The notes under the pieces are model-generated. The model saw only the letters and a program-made list of their open reading frames with translations. It was not told where the DNA came from and ran no database searches. A DNA stretch of 64,000 nt from a virus. Shown here piece after piece: positions 1 to 6,310 of the stretch (positions are counted from its first letter, which is position 1; every line of letters starts with the position of its first letter). Both the position numbers and the translations under genes were made by a program. The stretch is from positions 1 through 64,000 of the IMG/VR virus record IMGVR_UViG_3300033156_000215; one strand, written 5' to 3'.

Positions 1-130
1 AAGAATGCGCGATCCTTTTGAGCCTGAATGCATAAAGTATATCGAGATAATCAGTACTGGAATCAAGGCTGAGAACTTAAAGATTATTAAGCACGGCAGG
101 TACGTAAATTTTGGTATTACAAAAGGATAA
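1..130 (+). CDS. C-terminal end of an array paralog (partial, cut by window start)
   Basis: Open from base 2 to the TAA at 128-130, giving 42 residues. It ends in the family C-terminal signature: a KYIEIISTGI strand-turn followed by a short hydrophobic strand, closely matching the end of the next gene (KYIEVVKTGIEPENL). It is therefore another member of the paralogous array at 151-2251 and 57918-64000. Only the tail is visible. It could be the other end of the truncated gene at 63499 if the genome is circular. Function unknown. Confidence 0.8.
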   Translation, partial: RMRDPFEPECIKYIEIISTGIKAENLKIIKHGRYVNFGITKG

Positions 131-150
131 ATAACAAGAGGAGAAACAAT

Positions 151-1131
151 GTGAAAGACGAGCTTAGCGGATATAAGAGAGTAAATAAAGTAAATTTGAT
201 TGGCCCTATATTCAAACTTATTCCAGACAAACATCACTATACTGATAGTCAACACGGTTCAAAGATTATTCTAGTCAATGAGATAACCAAGCAATATACT
301 GAAATACGTACCAACGTAATTTACTTTCATCCGCCAGAAGTACGCGTAAAAGTACGCAATAAGAATTATATCTTATCCAGTTCAGGTCTTTTTCCTAAGA
401 ATGTTGAAATCAAGGTTAAGAAAGATATTTATCTAATCAGACATGAAGATAATTATGTAGGTAATCCAGGTGAATATTTTATCAAGGGAAAAACACTCAG
501 ATTTATAACTGGACGAGATAATCAATTTCGTTTAGCAGGTCTTTTTACTGAAGATCGTCTTATTGGACTAATCAAAGGCTATTTTGACTTCTACGAAGTT
601 TGTGCTGTCTTCCGTAAGAAACTACAATATTATACCGATTACGTTGGTCTCAGGTTAAGCACAGGCAGGATAAAAGAGCTATGTCCAAAATATAGAACCA
701 ATGTAGTATCAACTGTACTTGCTGAAGCTTCAGCAGATCGTTATCCTTCAACAGAAATACTAATTCAAGATGGTAGGAAAATCTGCTCACGTTATTTAGT
801 TTTCAATAACAAATATAAAAACAAGCTTATCTCTCCTCTATTCGTAAAAATGTTAGCATCCAGAGGATGCTTCATCGGCCCTAGTTTTGTTTTAGGCGAG
901 CGCAAAGATAGCGTAGATGGAGAAGAATGTAGAGTTAGAGTAACTCGTCCTTCTTCCTCTTTTAGTTGTAAAGCAATTAGAACTAATGACAAACTTTATA
1001 TAGATTTACCAGATCCTCTGAATCCAGATTCTAAAAAATATATTGAAGTAGTAAAAACAGGAATTGAACCAGAAAACTTAAGGGTGGTGGAACATGGCAA
1101 AGATTTGGAATTCACAGTTTGCTACGGATGA
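151..1131 (+). CDS. Array paralog, long subfamily (326 aa)
   Basis: The start is GTG at 151, about 8 bases after AAGAGGAG. The ATG at 149 is followed at once by TGA and cannot be used. Predicted all-beta and soluble, with no signal peptide or membrane segment. It carries the two family signatures: an internal segment ending LIGLIKG, and SPLFVKML followed by FIGPSFVLGE around residues 225-250. The C-terminus has the KTGIEPENL turn. The closest relatives in the window are the genes at 61256 and 62371. No known domain is recognised and the function is unknown. It is co-transcribed with the preceding and following family members. Confidence 0.85.
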   Translation: MKDELSGYKRVNKVNLIGPIFKLIPDKHHYTDSQHGSKIILVNEITKQYTEIRTNVIYFHPPEVRVKVRNKNYILSSSGLFPKNVEIKVKKDIYLIRHEDNYVGNPGEYFIKGKTLRFITGRDNQFRLAGLFTEDRLIGLIKGYFDFYEVCAVFRKKLQYYTDYVGLRLSTGRIKELCPKYRTNVVSTVLAEASADRYPSTEILIQDGRKICSRYLVFNNKYKNKLISPLFVKMLASRGCFIGPSFVLGERKDSVDGEECRVRVTRPSSSFSCKAIRTNDKLYIDLPDPLNPDSKKYIEVVKTGIEPENLRVVEHGKDLEFTVCYG

Positions 1132-2251
1132 GAACGAAGATAAACCTATGGAAACAGAAACCACAAGATTGTACCTTTCCAAGGTAGAAGATTCTTTGTA
1201 CTTCCTTTCCGAAGAAAAGGATCAAGGTGTTATTAACTTATACATTATTTATCCACAGAAAGTGGAATATTTAGATGGAGTGCCAGTAACAAAAACTGAA
1301 AAACATTTGTTTGCAAGAAAAGAAGGTTCGAAATGGCTTTATAATCTTCACGTTTCTAATGTTGTTCCTGGATATGACTATAGAAGAATTTTTAGCGACT
1401 ATTTTAAATCTCCAGATAAAACTAATGATTATATCTCTGATTGGGTAGAAACAGGCTGTGAATCTTATCTTCCGATAGATAAAATCTTTGAAACCGCCTT
1501 TAAAAACTACAGCCTGATTTCATCAGAACCTAATCTAACTGTGCTATATGTTCTGCTTAACCATTTTGCATATCCGAAAGATTTTCCAGAAAACTTTAGA
1601 TACTTTGATCGTTTGTACTGGAAAAACAACTGGTTATATGCAGAAAAACAAGCACTAACCTATTTTGATCCTGACAGCTATGTTAGACTTTTCTTACTGC
1701 CTGGTGAAGGAAAAGAACTGAACAGTTGTATTGGACATTGCCTAAGACTTCACTTCAACGAAATGGGAATACACTGTAATATCACTCCATTCAATTCTGT
1801 ACCAGAAGGCACTAAGGTAGAAATTCTAGCAAAAGGTCTCTTCAGAAAAGAATTTGCTTTGTACAGAATTAATAATGAAAGATATTTTGTTGCTTGTTAT
1901 GAAGTTAGTAGAAAAGATGGGTTGAGACTTACTAATCCGTTATATCGTACTATGTTTACTGATGATTGTATCTTCCATTTAGGAATAAACTATGTTATGA
2001 AACCAGTAAAGCTACAGCAATTTACGACAAACTGCGAAGTAAGTTTTACCAGTCCTTTGAGAGAATATGTAATGGAGGGAATGTGGAATAAAGGAATTCT
2101 CTATGTAAAAAAGGATTTTGAGACTTTTATAACAGAGCAAAAAGGAATTGCATTTTATCAAGTTATTGATACAAAGATCCGCCCTTTAAATCAAAAGGTA
2201 ATTGACAACGATTCTGAATTTAGAATAATTATTGAACCAGTTGAACTATAA
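1094..2251 (+). CDS. Array paralog, divergent long member (385 aa)
   Basis: Overlaps the end of the preceding paralog by 38 bases. GGTGGTGG lies just before the ATG at 1094. An in-frame ATG at 1148 is a credible alternative, because the first 18 residues look unlike the rest. Late in the protein a TSPLREYVMEGM segment and a C-terminal YQVIDTKIRPLN turn correspond to the SP-x-F and TGIxP signatures of the family, but identity is low. It appears to be the last family member of the rightward array before the non-coding hub. Function unknown. Confidence 0.8.
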   Translation: MAKIWNSQFATDENEDKPMETETTRLYLSKVEDSLYFLSEEKDQGVINLYIIYPQKVEYLDGVPVTKTEKHLFARKEGSKWLYNLHVSNVVPGYDYRRIFSDYFKSPDKTNDYISDWVETGCESYLPIDKIFETAFKNYSLISSEPNLTVLYVLLNHFAYPKDFPENFRYFDRLYWKNNWLYAEKQALTYFDPDSYVRLFLLPGEGKELNSCIGHCLRLHFNEMGIHCNITPFNSVPEGTKVEILAKGLFRKEFALYRINNERYFVACYEVSRKDGLRLTNPLYRTMFTDDCIFHLGINYVMKPVKLQQFTTNCEVSFTSPLREYVMEGMWNKGILYVKKDFETFITEQKGIAFYQVIDTKIRPLNQKVIDNDSEFRIIIEPVEL

Positions 2252-2270
2252 GAAAAAGGGGAGATAACCA

Positions 2271-2552
2271 ATGGCTATTGATATGGAAGCTTTAGGTACA
2301 GCAGTAATGTGCCAACAGAAAGTTTATAAGCACTTGAGAATTGCTTGTGAAAAGGCAGAAAACAAACCAGAATTCAAAGAATACTTTGAAGAGCTGAGAG
2401 AAGCACAAGCCTATGTTGGTGCTTTCTTGTACAAGATTACTCAGCTAGTTGATCTTGGAATTCTACCTAGTACAAATAATGAAGCTTATGATAAAGAAAC
2501 AGAAGAGCACTTAGCTACGATTGGACACTTGCTAACTCCAGCAGAAGATTGA
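2271..2552 (+). CDS. Small helical protein of unknown function (93 aa)
   Basis: Preceded by AAAAAGGGGAG and separated by 19 bases from the paralog upstream, so probably in the same operon. The protein is acidic and mostly helical (residues 5-70), with no cysteine motif or membrane segment. It is not a member of the paralog family. It is the last gene before a hairpin with a T-tract at 2589-2652, which fits the end of the rightward transcript. Not recognised. Confidence 0.8.
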   Translation: MAIDMEALGTAVMCQQKVYKHLRIACEKAENKPEFKEYFEELREAQAYVGAFLYKITQLVDLGILPSTNNEAYDKETEEHLATIGHLLTPAED

Positions 2553-2588
2553 ACTAATAAAAGAATAACTCTCTGAACCCGTAAAATA

Positions 2589-2652
2589 CGGATAGGTTAT
2601 ATGACGAAAACACGATTTAGGTTTTAGCCGTCATATAACTTATCCGTTTTTT
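2589..2652 (+). terminator. Arm element 1: inverted pair of 18-bp arms followed by a T-tract
   Basis: Left arm CGGATAGGTTATATGACG at 2589-2606 and right arm CGTCATATAACTTATCCG at 2629-2646 form an 18-bp stem (one G-U) around a 22-base loop, followed by TTTTTT. As RNA this is a strong intrinsic terminator for the array operon. As DNA it is the shortest example of the dispersed arm element. Confidence 0.6.
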
Positions 2653-2703
2653 ATTGCTACCTGGAACTGAACTCATAGGCATTCTTAAAAAATCTTAGGA
2701 CTA

Positions 2704-2721
2704 TGTCATATAACTTATCCG
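2704..2721 (-). repeat. Solitary right arm of the 18-bp element
   Basis: TGTCATATAACTTATCCG, differing from the usual right arm only in the first base. No left arm lies directly upstream. With the left arm at 3036 it is one of two arms not obviously paired. Confidence 0.7.
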
Positions 2722-2883
2722 GTTAAGGTGAAGATAGAATCGAGAGAAGTTCAGAATTCATAGTTCAGTATCTTTCTGAAACTTACAGCTATCTTAGACT
2801 TAGATTCCAGGCAAAACCAGCTCTTTTGTTCTAGTGGTAAGTAGGACACTCATTCAAGATCAGAATGCGACTTACCTTAGTTA

Positions 2884-3037
2884 CGGATAGTTTATATGAC
2901 GGAGTTTTAAAGAGAAGCGGTTGTTGTTCCAGTATTAAGATATATTAATATATATTAATACCCAGAGTAAAAGCGGGTATTAAGAGTGGTAGTGAAGGAG
3001 AAGGAAAGAGAGAGATTCTCGTCATATAACTTATCCG
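2884..3037. repeat. Arm element 2: left arm 2884-2901, right arm 3020-3037
   Basis: Left arm CGGATAGTTTATATGACG and right arm CGTCATATAACTTATCCG enclose 118 bp, which include the AT-rich TATTAAG/ATTAATA tract at 2930-2963 and a purine-rich stretch. The right arm abuts the next left arm head to head. Confidence 0.75.
2930..2963. repeat. AT-rich second motif, copy 1
   Basis: CCAGTATTAAGA followed by two ATATTAAT/ATTAATAC units. The reverse complement of 40807-40846 begins with the same 12 bases, and the reverse complement of 54329-54362 carries GGTATTAAGAATTAATATTA. A shorter GGTATTAAGAG follows at about 2974-2984. Each copy lies within about 60 bp of an 18-bp arm. Confidence 0.5.
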
Positions 3038-3053
3038 GATATTTTATATGACG
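3036..3053 (+). repeat. Left arm overlapping the preceding right arm
   Basis: CGGATATTTTATATGACG shares its first two bases with the right arm at 3020-3037. The two make a 34-bp near-palindrome centred on CCGG, a plausible dyad binding site. Confidence 0.7.
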
Positions 3054-3066
3054 AAGGCTGGTAATA

Positions 3067-3219
3067 CGGATAGTTTATATGACGTAGTCTAGAACGAGAG
3101 TAAACTGGTAGTTTCTTCTGTTTTTCCTCTCGAATATCCTCGGTTTTTCTTTTCTCTGGTTTAGAATTTTTCTCTGGTATCTTTTTCTGCTGTTACCTTC
3201 ACGTCATATAACTTATCCG
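3067..3219. repeat. Arm element 3: left arm 3067-3084, right arm 3202-3219
   Basis: Both arms match the consensus forms for their orientation. The 117-bp interior is strongly pyrimidine-rich on the plus strand and has no ORF. Confidence 0.75.
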
Positions 3220-3342
3220 TTAAAAACGGAATAATAGTCCAGAAATTCTCTGGACAAAAAGAACAGGAGAAAAAGCGCCCTTTTTAATATAGTAAGAGAT
3301 TTCGTCTGGAAAAGTATTGTTAAGTACCTGGTAAATCGAGAA

Positions 3343-3388
3343 TGTCCTACCAGCTATCCTAACCTGGTATCCTACTTGTTGTATCCTA
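3343..3388 (+). repeat. Four short direct repeats TRTCCTA
   Basis: TGTCCTAC at 3343, TATCCTAA at 3355, TATCCTAC at 3368 and TATCCTAC at 3382 are spaced 12-14 bp, about one helical turn. They sit at the left edge of the foreign island, and further TATCCT words occur inside it. Possible regulator-binding iterons. Confidence 0.4.
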
Positions 3389-3705
3389 CTGTTGTAGGCT
3401 TCTGCTGTTTAGGACAGAAGCAACAGCAGAAGCGGAAGACGGCACAGCAAGCGGAAGTAAGGCTATGTGCAAGACAGACTTAGCTAGTTGCTGCTGTGCT
3501 GCTGTGCTGCTGTTCCAGGCTGTGGCTGTTGTAGGCTTCTGGCTATCCTTGCTGTGTTGTGACGGAAGTGACAGACGGCAAGGCTGTTCCTGTCTGGCCA
3601 GACACTTGCTTCTGCTGCTGATGCCTGGTTTGCGTATCCTAGGCATCTGTGCTATCCTTCTGATACTGGCATCAGACGCCAGAACAACATGCAAGGAGAA
3701 GACAG

Positions 3706-3897
3706 ATGGTTTACTTGGACAGCGAAGTCTTGGCACAGCGCATAGAAGACACGCTTATAGCGATACGCCAGATACGCAATGTCTTCTGGCGCACAGAAGA
3801 CAGCAGCAGCAGGAAGACGCTTGCAAACAGCATCAGACGCTTAGAAGAAGTCCATGATTACTTGCAAGTCTTGGCGAAGACACTTCCGCAAGTCTGA
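3706..3897 (+). CDS. Island protein 1, small helical (63 aa)
   Basis: The leader AAGGAGAAGACAG directly precedes the ATG and matches the leaders of the next three genes, which decides the start. The protein is soluble and helical, rich in Arg, Gln and Leu, reminiscent of short coiled-coil regulators. It ends 13 bases before the next ATG. A different frame over the same bases (3465-3857) gives a Cys/Leu-rich product without this leader and is considered spurious. Not recognised. Confidence 0.65.
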   Translation: MVYLDSEVLAQRIEDTLIAIRQIRNVFWRTEDSSSRKTLANSIRRLEEVHDYLQVLAKTLPQV

Positions 3898-3910
3898 AAG
3901 GAGAAGACGG

Positions 3911-4111
3911 ATGACCATACTAGAAGCGATTGCCGACAGCAGGGATTGTGTCTATGATGCCTTGCTACTGTGCCAAGGCTTACAGACTAGACTAGACACT
4001 ACAACAGCAGAAGCGGAAGACTTGCGACACGTCTGTCACTTGCTAACAGACGCTGTTATAGCGCTGTCTGTGACCAAGGACAGCCTTCTCCATATAGGAG
4101 AAGAAGCCTAG
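3911..4111 (+). CDS. Island protein 2, small helical (66 aa)
   Basis: Starts at the ATG after AAAGGAGAAGACGG. Helical and acidic, with repeated Leu and Asp/Glu and two separated cysteines, but no metal motif. Its layout (short helices, hydrophobic heptads around residues 17-60) resembles the preceding protein, and the two may be a pair. A perfect 10-bp hairpin follows at 4122-4144. Not recognised. Confidence 0.65.
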   Translation: MTILEAIADSRDCVYDALLLCQGLQTRLDTTTAEAEDLRHVCHLLTDAVIALSVTKDSLLHIGEEA

Positions 4112-4121
4112 AAGCGTCCTA

Positions 4122-4144
4122 CAAGACGCTTGCGAAGCGTCTTG
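4122..4144 (+). terminator. Hairpin after island gene 2
   Basis: CAAGACGCTT, loop GCG, AAGCGTCTTG: a perfect 10-bp stem. No T-tract follows, so termination is not certain. A hairpin with the same GACGCTT core closes the island at 5198-5223. Confidence 0.4.
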
Positions 4145-4150
4145 CAAGCC

Positions 4151-4176
4151 TTGACATGTCGTGCTATACTTATAGT
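4151..4176 (+). promoter_or_regulatory. Candidate promoter for island genes 3 and 4
   Basis: A perfect TTGACA at 4151 with TATAGT at 4171 (14-bp spacing, short) or weaker matches at 16-17 bp. It lies between the hairpin at 4144 and the gene at 4207, as expected for a second transcription unit. Confidence 0.3.
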
Positions 4177-4206
4177 GTAGAAACACAATCCGAAAGGAGA
4201 AGACGG

Positions 4207-4680
4207 ATGTTGACCAACAAGACAAGACGGCAGCTAGAAGGCACAGATTGGTACTCGCTTGACGCTTTAGAAGCCTTGCGCGATGCGTTTGGCATCAGCA
4301 AGACACGCTTCTATCGCTATGTAAGGCTGTTCGCATCAGCAGTAGACGGCAAACAGAAGGAGCCTTCTTACTGCTATGCGTTTGGAACAGCTGTGGAGCC
4401 TATCGGATCACGTGTCACACAACTACTAGACGAAGCCATCACAGCAGCAGACTTGCCTACTTTCCTTGACATAGCCATGACATACGGATGCGAAGTCTGC
4501 ACATTGGAGTACGAAGAAGACATACCAGCACAAGACGAAGCGTTTGTGCTGGAGAAGGCTATTGCTGCTATCGGCAGCATGGCCAGAAGCCTTCTAGAAG
4601 AAGGCAAGGATGTTCCTAAGGACTTCCTTAAGGCTGTGGCAGACATATCGGAAGTCTTTCCATATGTAGCCATATCCTAG
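4207..4680 (+). CDS. Island protein 3 (157 aa), function unknown
   Basis: Leader CCGAAAGGAGAAGACGG fixes the start at 4207 rather than the in-frame ATG at 4156. An N-terminal stretch (about residues 5-45, basic with SLDALEALRDAFGIS then SKTRFYRYVRLF) could form a small helix-turn-helix or DNA-binding fold. The rest is helical and acidic. No enzyme motif. It is the longest island gene. DNA binding is inference from charge and helix pattern only. Confidence 0.7.
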   Translation: MLTNKTRRQLEGTDWYSLDALEALRDAFGISKTRFYRYVRLFASAVDGKQKEPSYCYAFGTAVEPIGSRVTQLLDEAITAADLPTFLDIAMTYGCEVCTLEYEEDIPAQDEAFVLEKAIAAIGSMARSLLEEGKDVPKDFLKAVADISEVFPYVAIS

Positions 4681-4751
4681 GCTGTTGTGGCAGTAGACGG
4701 CAGTAGACGGCAACAAACAGACAGAAGACACACACAGAAAGGAGAAGACAG

Positions 4752-5174
4752 ATGGCAGTAAGCAAGAAGGATCTGGTCGCTATGATAGACACGCTTGGCG
4801 CATCAGCAGTAGAAGCCATAGTTGACCAATTGCGTCCTAGGATAGAAGTCAAGCAAGCGTCTGTGACGCTGTCGCCAGACGAAGTTAGGACGCTTCGTCT
4901 TACCAGACGCTATGGCGTCTGGTATGTGTCTGGTGACTTCGTCATCACAGATCAGCAGAAAGTAGCATCCTTGCTGTCCTGCAGCAATGATGACTTGGCT
5001 TTGGACGCTGTTGTCACCAAGGAGAAAGGCAAGCAAGCGGAAGTCTTGTTTCCTGGTAAAATGACCAAGAAGGAAAGCGCTTTCTTCGAAGCCTTGCGCA
5101 AGGAGCAATTGCGCAAGCAACAGCAGCAGACGGCAGACGGCAAGGACGGCAAGGCAGAAGGCAAGCAAGCCTAA
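4752..5174 (+). CDS. Island protein 4 (140 aa), low-complexity tail
   Basis: Leader AGAAAGGAGAAGACAG precedes the ATG. Residues 35-75 form a small mixed alpha/beta segment. Residues 113-140 are a Lys/Gln/Asp/Gly-rich tail encoded by the GCAGACGG-type repeats that fill the island, so the tail may have grown by repeat expansion. Not recognised. A hairpin at 5198-5223 follows. Confidence 0.7.
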   Translation: MAVSKKDLVAMIDTLGASAVEAIVDQLRPRIEVKQASVTLSPDEVRTLRLTRRYGVWYVSGDFVITDQQKVASLLSCSNDDLALDAVVTKEKGKQAEVLFPGKMTKKESAFFEALRKEQLRKQQQQTADGKDGKAEGKQA

Positions 5175-5197
5175 GCCAAGCCACAGCAGCCTAGCAG

Positions 5198-5223
5198 AAG
5201 GACGCTTCTTGCGAAGCGTCCTT
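5198..5223 (+). terminator. Hairpin closing the island
   Basis: AAGGACGCTTC, loop TTGC, GAAGCGTCCTT: a perfect 11-bp stem followed by CTTGCG. It has no real T-tract, so it may be a weak terminator or a processing signal. Confidence 0.45.
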
Positions 5224-5474
5224 CTTGCGTCTACGGCAGATGCCAGACGGCAGATGGCAGACGGCACAGCCTAAACCATAGCCAACTACTAACTATTGCC
5301 ATCCCTAGAACAATCAGCAGCATAAAGTATTCTACGAAATCGGAAATTTAGGATGCTAAGGGTGGTATCTCTACCATTTCCATACAAAAATTTACATCCA
5401 ACTCCTATACACACCCTTTTCCTTCCTCTCTCATCTCTCTAAAATCAACGAGAACCCTTCAAATTTTCATTCTA

Positions 5475-5503
5475 AGAGCACTTTCTAAGCCTTCTAGTAT
5501 AAT
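5475..5503 (+). promoter_or_regulatory. Promoter-like element AGAGCAC ... TAGTATAAT
   Basis: TATAAT at 5498-5503 preceded by AGAGCACTTTCTA at 5475. The same AGAGCACTTT(T/C)TA and TAGTATAATTAC pair occurs at 13362-13392. It would transcribe rightwards, antisense to the 3' end of the methylase gene. Confidence 0.35.
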
Positions 5504-5542
5504 TACACTATTAGACCTAAAAAGTACTCTCTCCTTGCATTT

Positions 5543-6310
5543 TTATGCACAATCAAGCAATCTTCTCTTAGCTATATCATAATACTCTTTTTCTTTCTCA
5601 ATCCCTATAAATCTCCTCCCATACTTCAAGCACACTACTCCAGTTGTACCACTTCCCATAAATGGATCAAGAACCAAATCTCCTTCATTTGTGCTTGCTA
5701 AGATAATGCGTTCTAGCAATGCTTCTGGTTTCTGTGTAGGATGTTTCCCGTAACGTTTCTCTTCTTTTCGAGGAGGAGTAATAGCCCAGACGCTACGCAT
5801 TTGTTTTCCAGGAACCTTTAGTTTGTCTTCAAATTCTCCGTTCTTCATCAACTCATAGTTGAACGTATGCTTAGCTTTCTTTGACTTTCTAGCCCATATC
5901 AAGGTCTCATGACTTGCTGTGAAATATCTACAAGATAAATTCGGAGGAGCATTAGGCTTGAACCAGCATATATCGTTTAGTATATGAAATCCTAGAATCT
6001 GTAGAGCAAACCCACAAGCATAAATGCTGTGATATGTTCCAGAAACCCAGATAGTACCGTCTGGTTTCAATACTCTACGACATGCAGAAATCCAATCCTT
6101 ATGAAACTGGAAATCTTTTTCTATCCCTTGACTACGATCCCATTTCCCTTTGTTTACACTTACAGCCCGTCCTGAGTGACAAGTAAAACCGTTGTTAGAC
6201 AAATTGTATGGCGGATCGGCAAACACCATGTCTATGCTCTCTGGTTGTAGTCTTTCCAAGACAGAAAAACAATCGTCTAGATAGATTTCACAATTCTTAT
6301 TTATCCGCAT
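5543..6310 (-). CDS. DpnA-like adenine-N6 DNA methyltransferase (255 aa)
   Basis: Beta-class order of motifs: DPPYNLSNNG (motif IV, about residues 31-40) near the N-terminus and DPFMGSGTTG (motif I, about 213-222) near the C-terminus. NLSCRYFTASHETL in the middle and KHPTQKP match the DpnA/M2.DpnII group, which methylates the adenine of GATC, including on single strands. The start overlaps the end of the ribonucleotide reductase gene by 10 bases, so they are co-translated. No cognate restriction enzyme is visible, so self-protection of phage DNA is the likely role. Last gene of the leftward block. GATC specificity is inferred from similarity only. Confidence 0.93.
   Translation of the reverse strand: MRINKNCEIYLDDCFSVLERLQPESIDMVFADPPYNLSNNGFTCHSGRAVSVNKGKWDRSQGIEKDFQFHKDWISACRRVLKPDGTIWVSGTYHSIYACGFALQILGFHILNDICWFKPNAPPNLSCRYFTASHETLIWARKSKKAKHTFNYELMKNGEFEDKLKVPGKQMRSVWAITPPRKEEKRYGKHPTQKPEALLERIILASTNEGDLVLDPFMGSGTTGVVCLKYGRRFIGIEKEKEYYDIAKRRLLDCA

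Larger units (their letters stand above)
2553..3342. other. Non-coding hub with 18-bp arm elements
   Basis: About 0.8 kb with no convincing gene in any frame. It holds eight copies of the 18-bp arm motif (listed separately), two AT-rich TATTAAGA/ATTAATA tracts at 2930-2981, a GTCCAGA/TCTGGAC hairpin at 3237-3255, and strand-biased tracts: purine-rich at 2960-3019 and pyrimidine-rich at 3110-3200. A similar mixture recurs at 54329-54922. Origin, partition, operator or recombination roles are all possible. Confidence 0.6.
3400..5280 (+). other. Compositionally distinct island
   Basis: Sample lines count 31/60 (4321-4380) and 36/60 (5101-5160) G+C, against 21/60 at 1321-1380 in the neighbouring array. 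It is saturated with short recurring words such as AGACGG, GCAGAAG and GACGCTT, and tandem GACGGCA units (4690-4712, 5130-5160, 5234-5265). It carries four small rightward genes with near-identical leaders and two related hairpins. This suggests one transferred unit. The stretch 3400-3690 has no convincing gene. Confidence 0.6.
5175..5542. other. Non-coding gap between convergent gene ends
   Basis: 368 bases between the last island gene and the end of the leftward methylase gene. It contains the island-closing hairpin (5198-5223), GACGGCAGATGGCA repeats up to about 5265, then an AT- and pyrimidine-rich stretch with a promoter-like element at 5475-5503. No gene is seen. Confidence 0.6.

Noticed and set aside
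2884-3037. Integron attC-type recombination site
   Set aside because: The size and inverted ends are suggestive, but the arms lack the GTTRRRY/RYYYAAC core and no integrase is present.
2589-3219. CRISPR array
   Set aside because: The repeats alternate in orientation and spacing is irregular (0 to more than 100 bp); there are no cas genes.
3465-3857. A 130-codon rightward frame rich in Cys and Leu
   Set aside because: It overlaps the better-supported gene at 3706, lacks the island leader, and its composition reflects the CTGCTG/TGCTGT repeats rather than a protein.
4803-5267. A 154-codon leftward frame over island gene 4
   Set aside because: Antisense shadow of the repeat-rich gene at 4752 with no ribosome-binding site.
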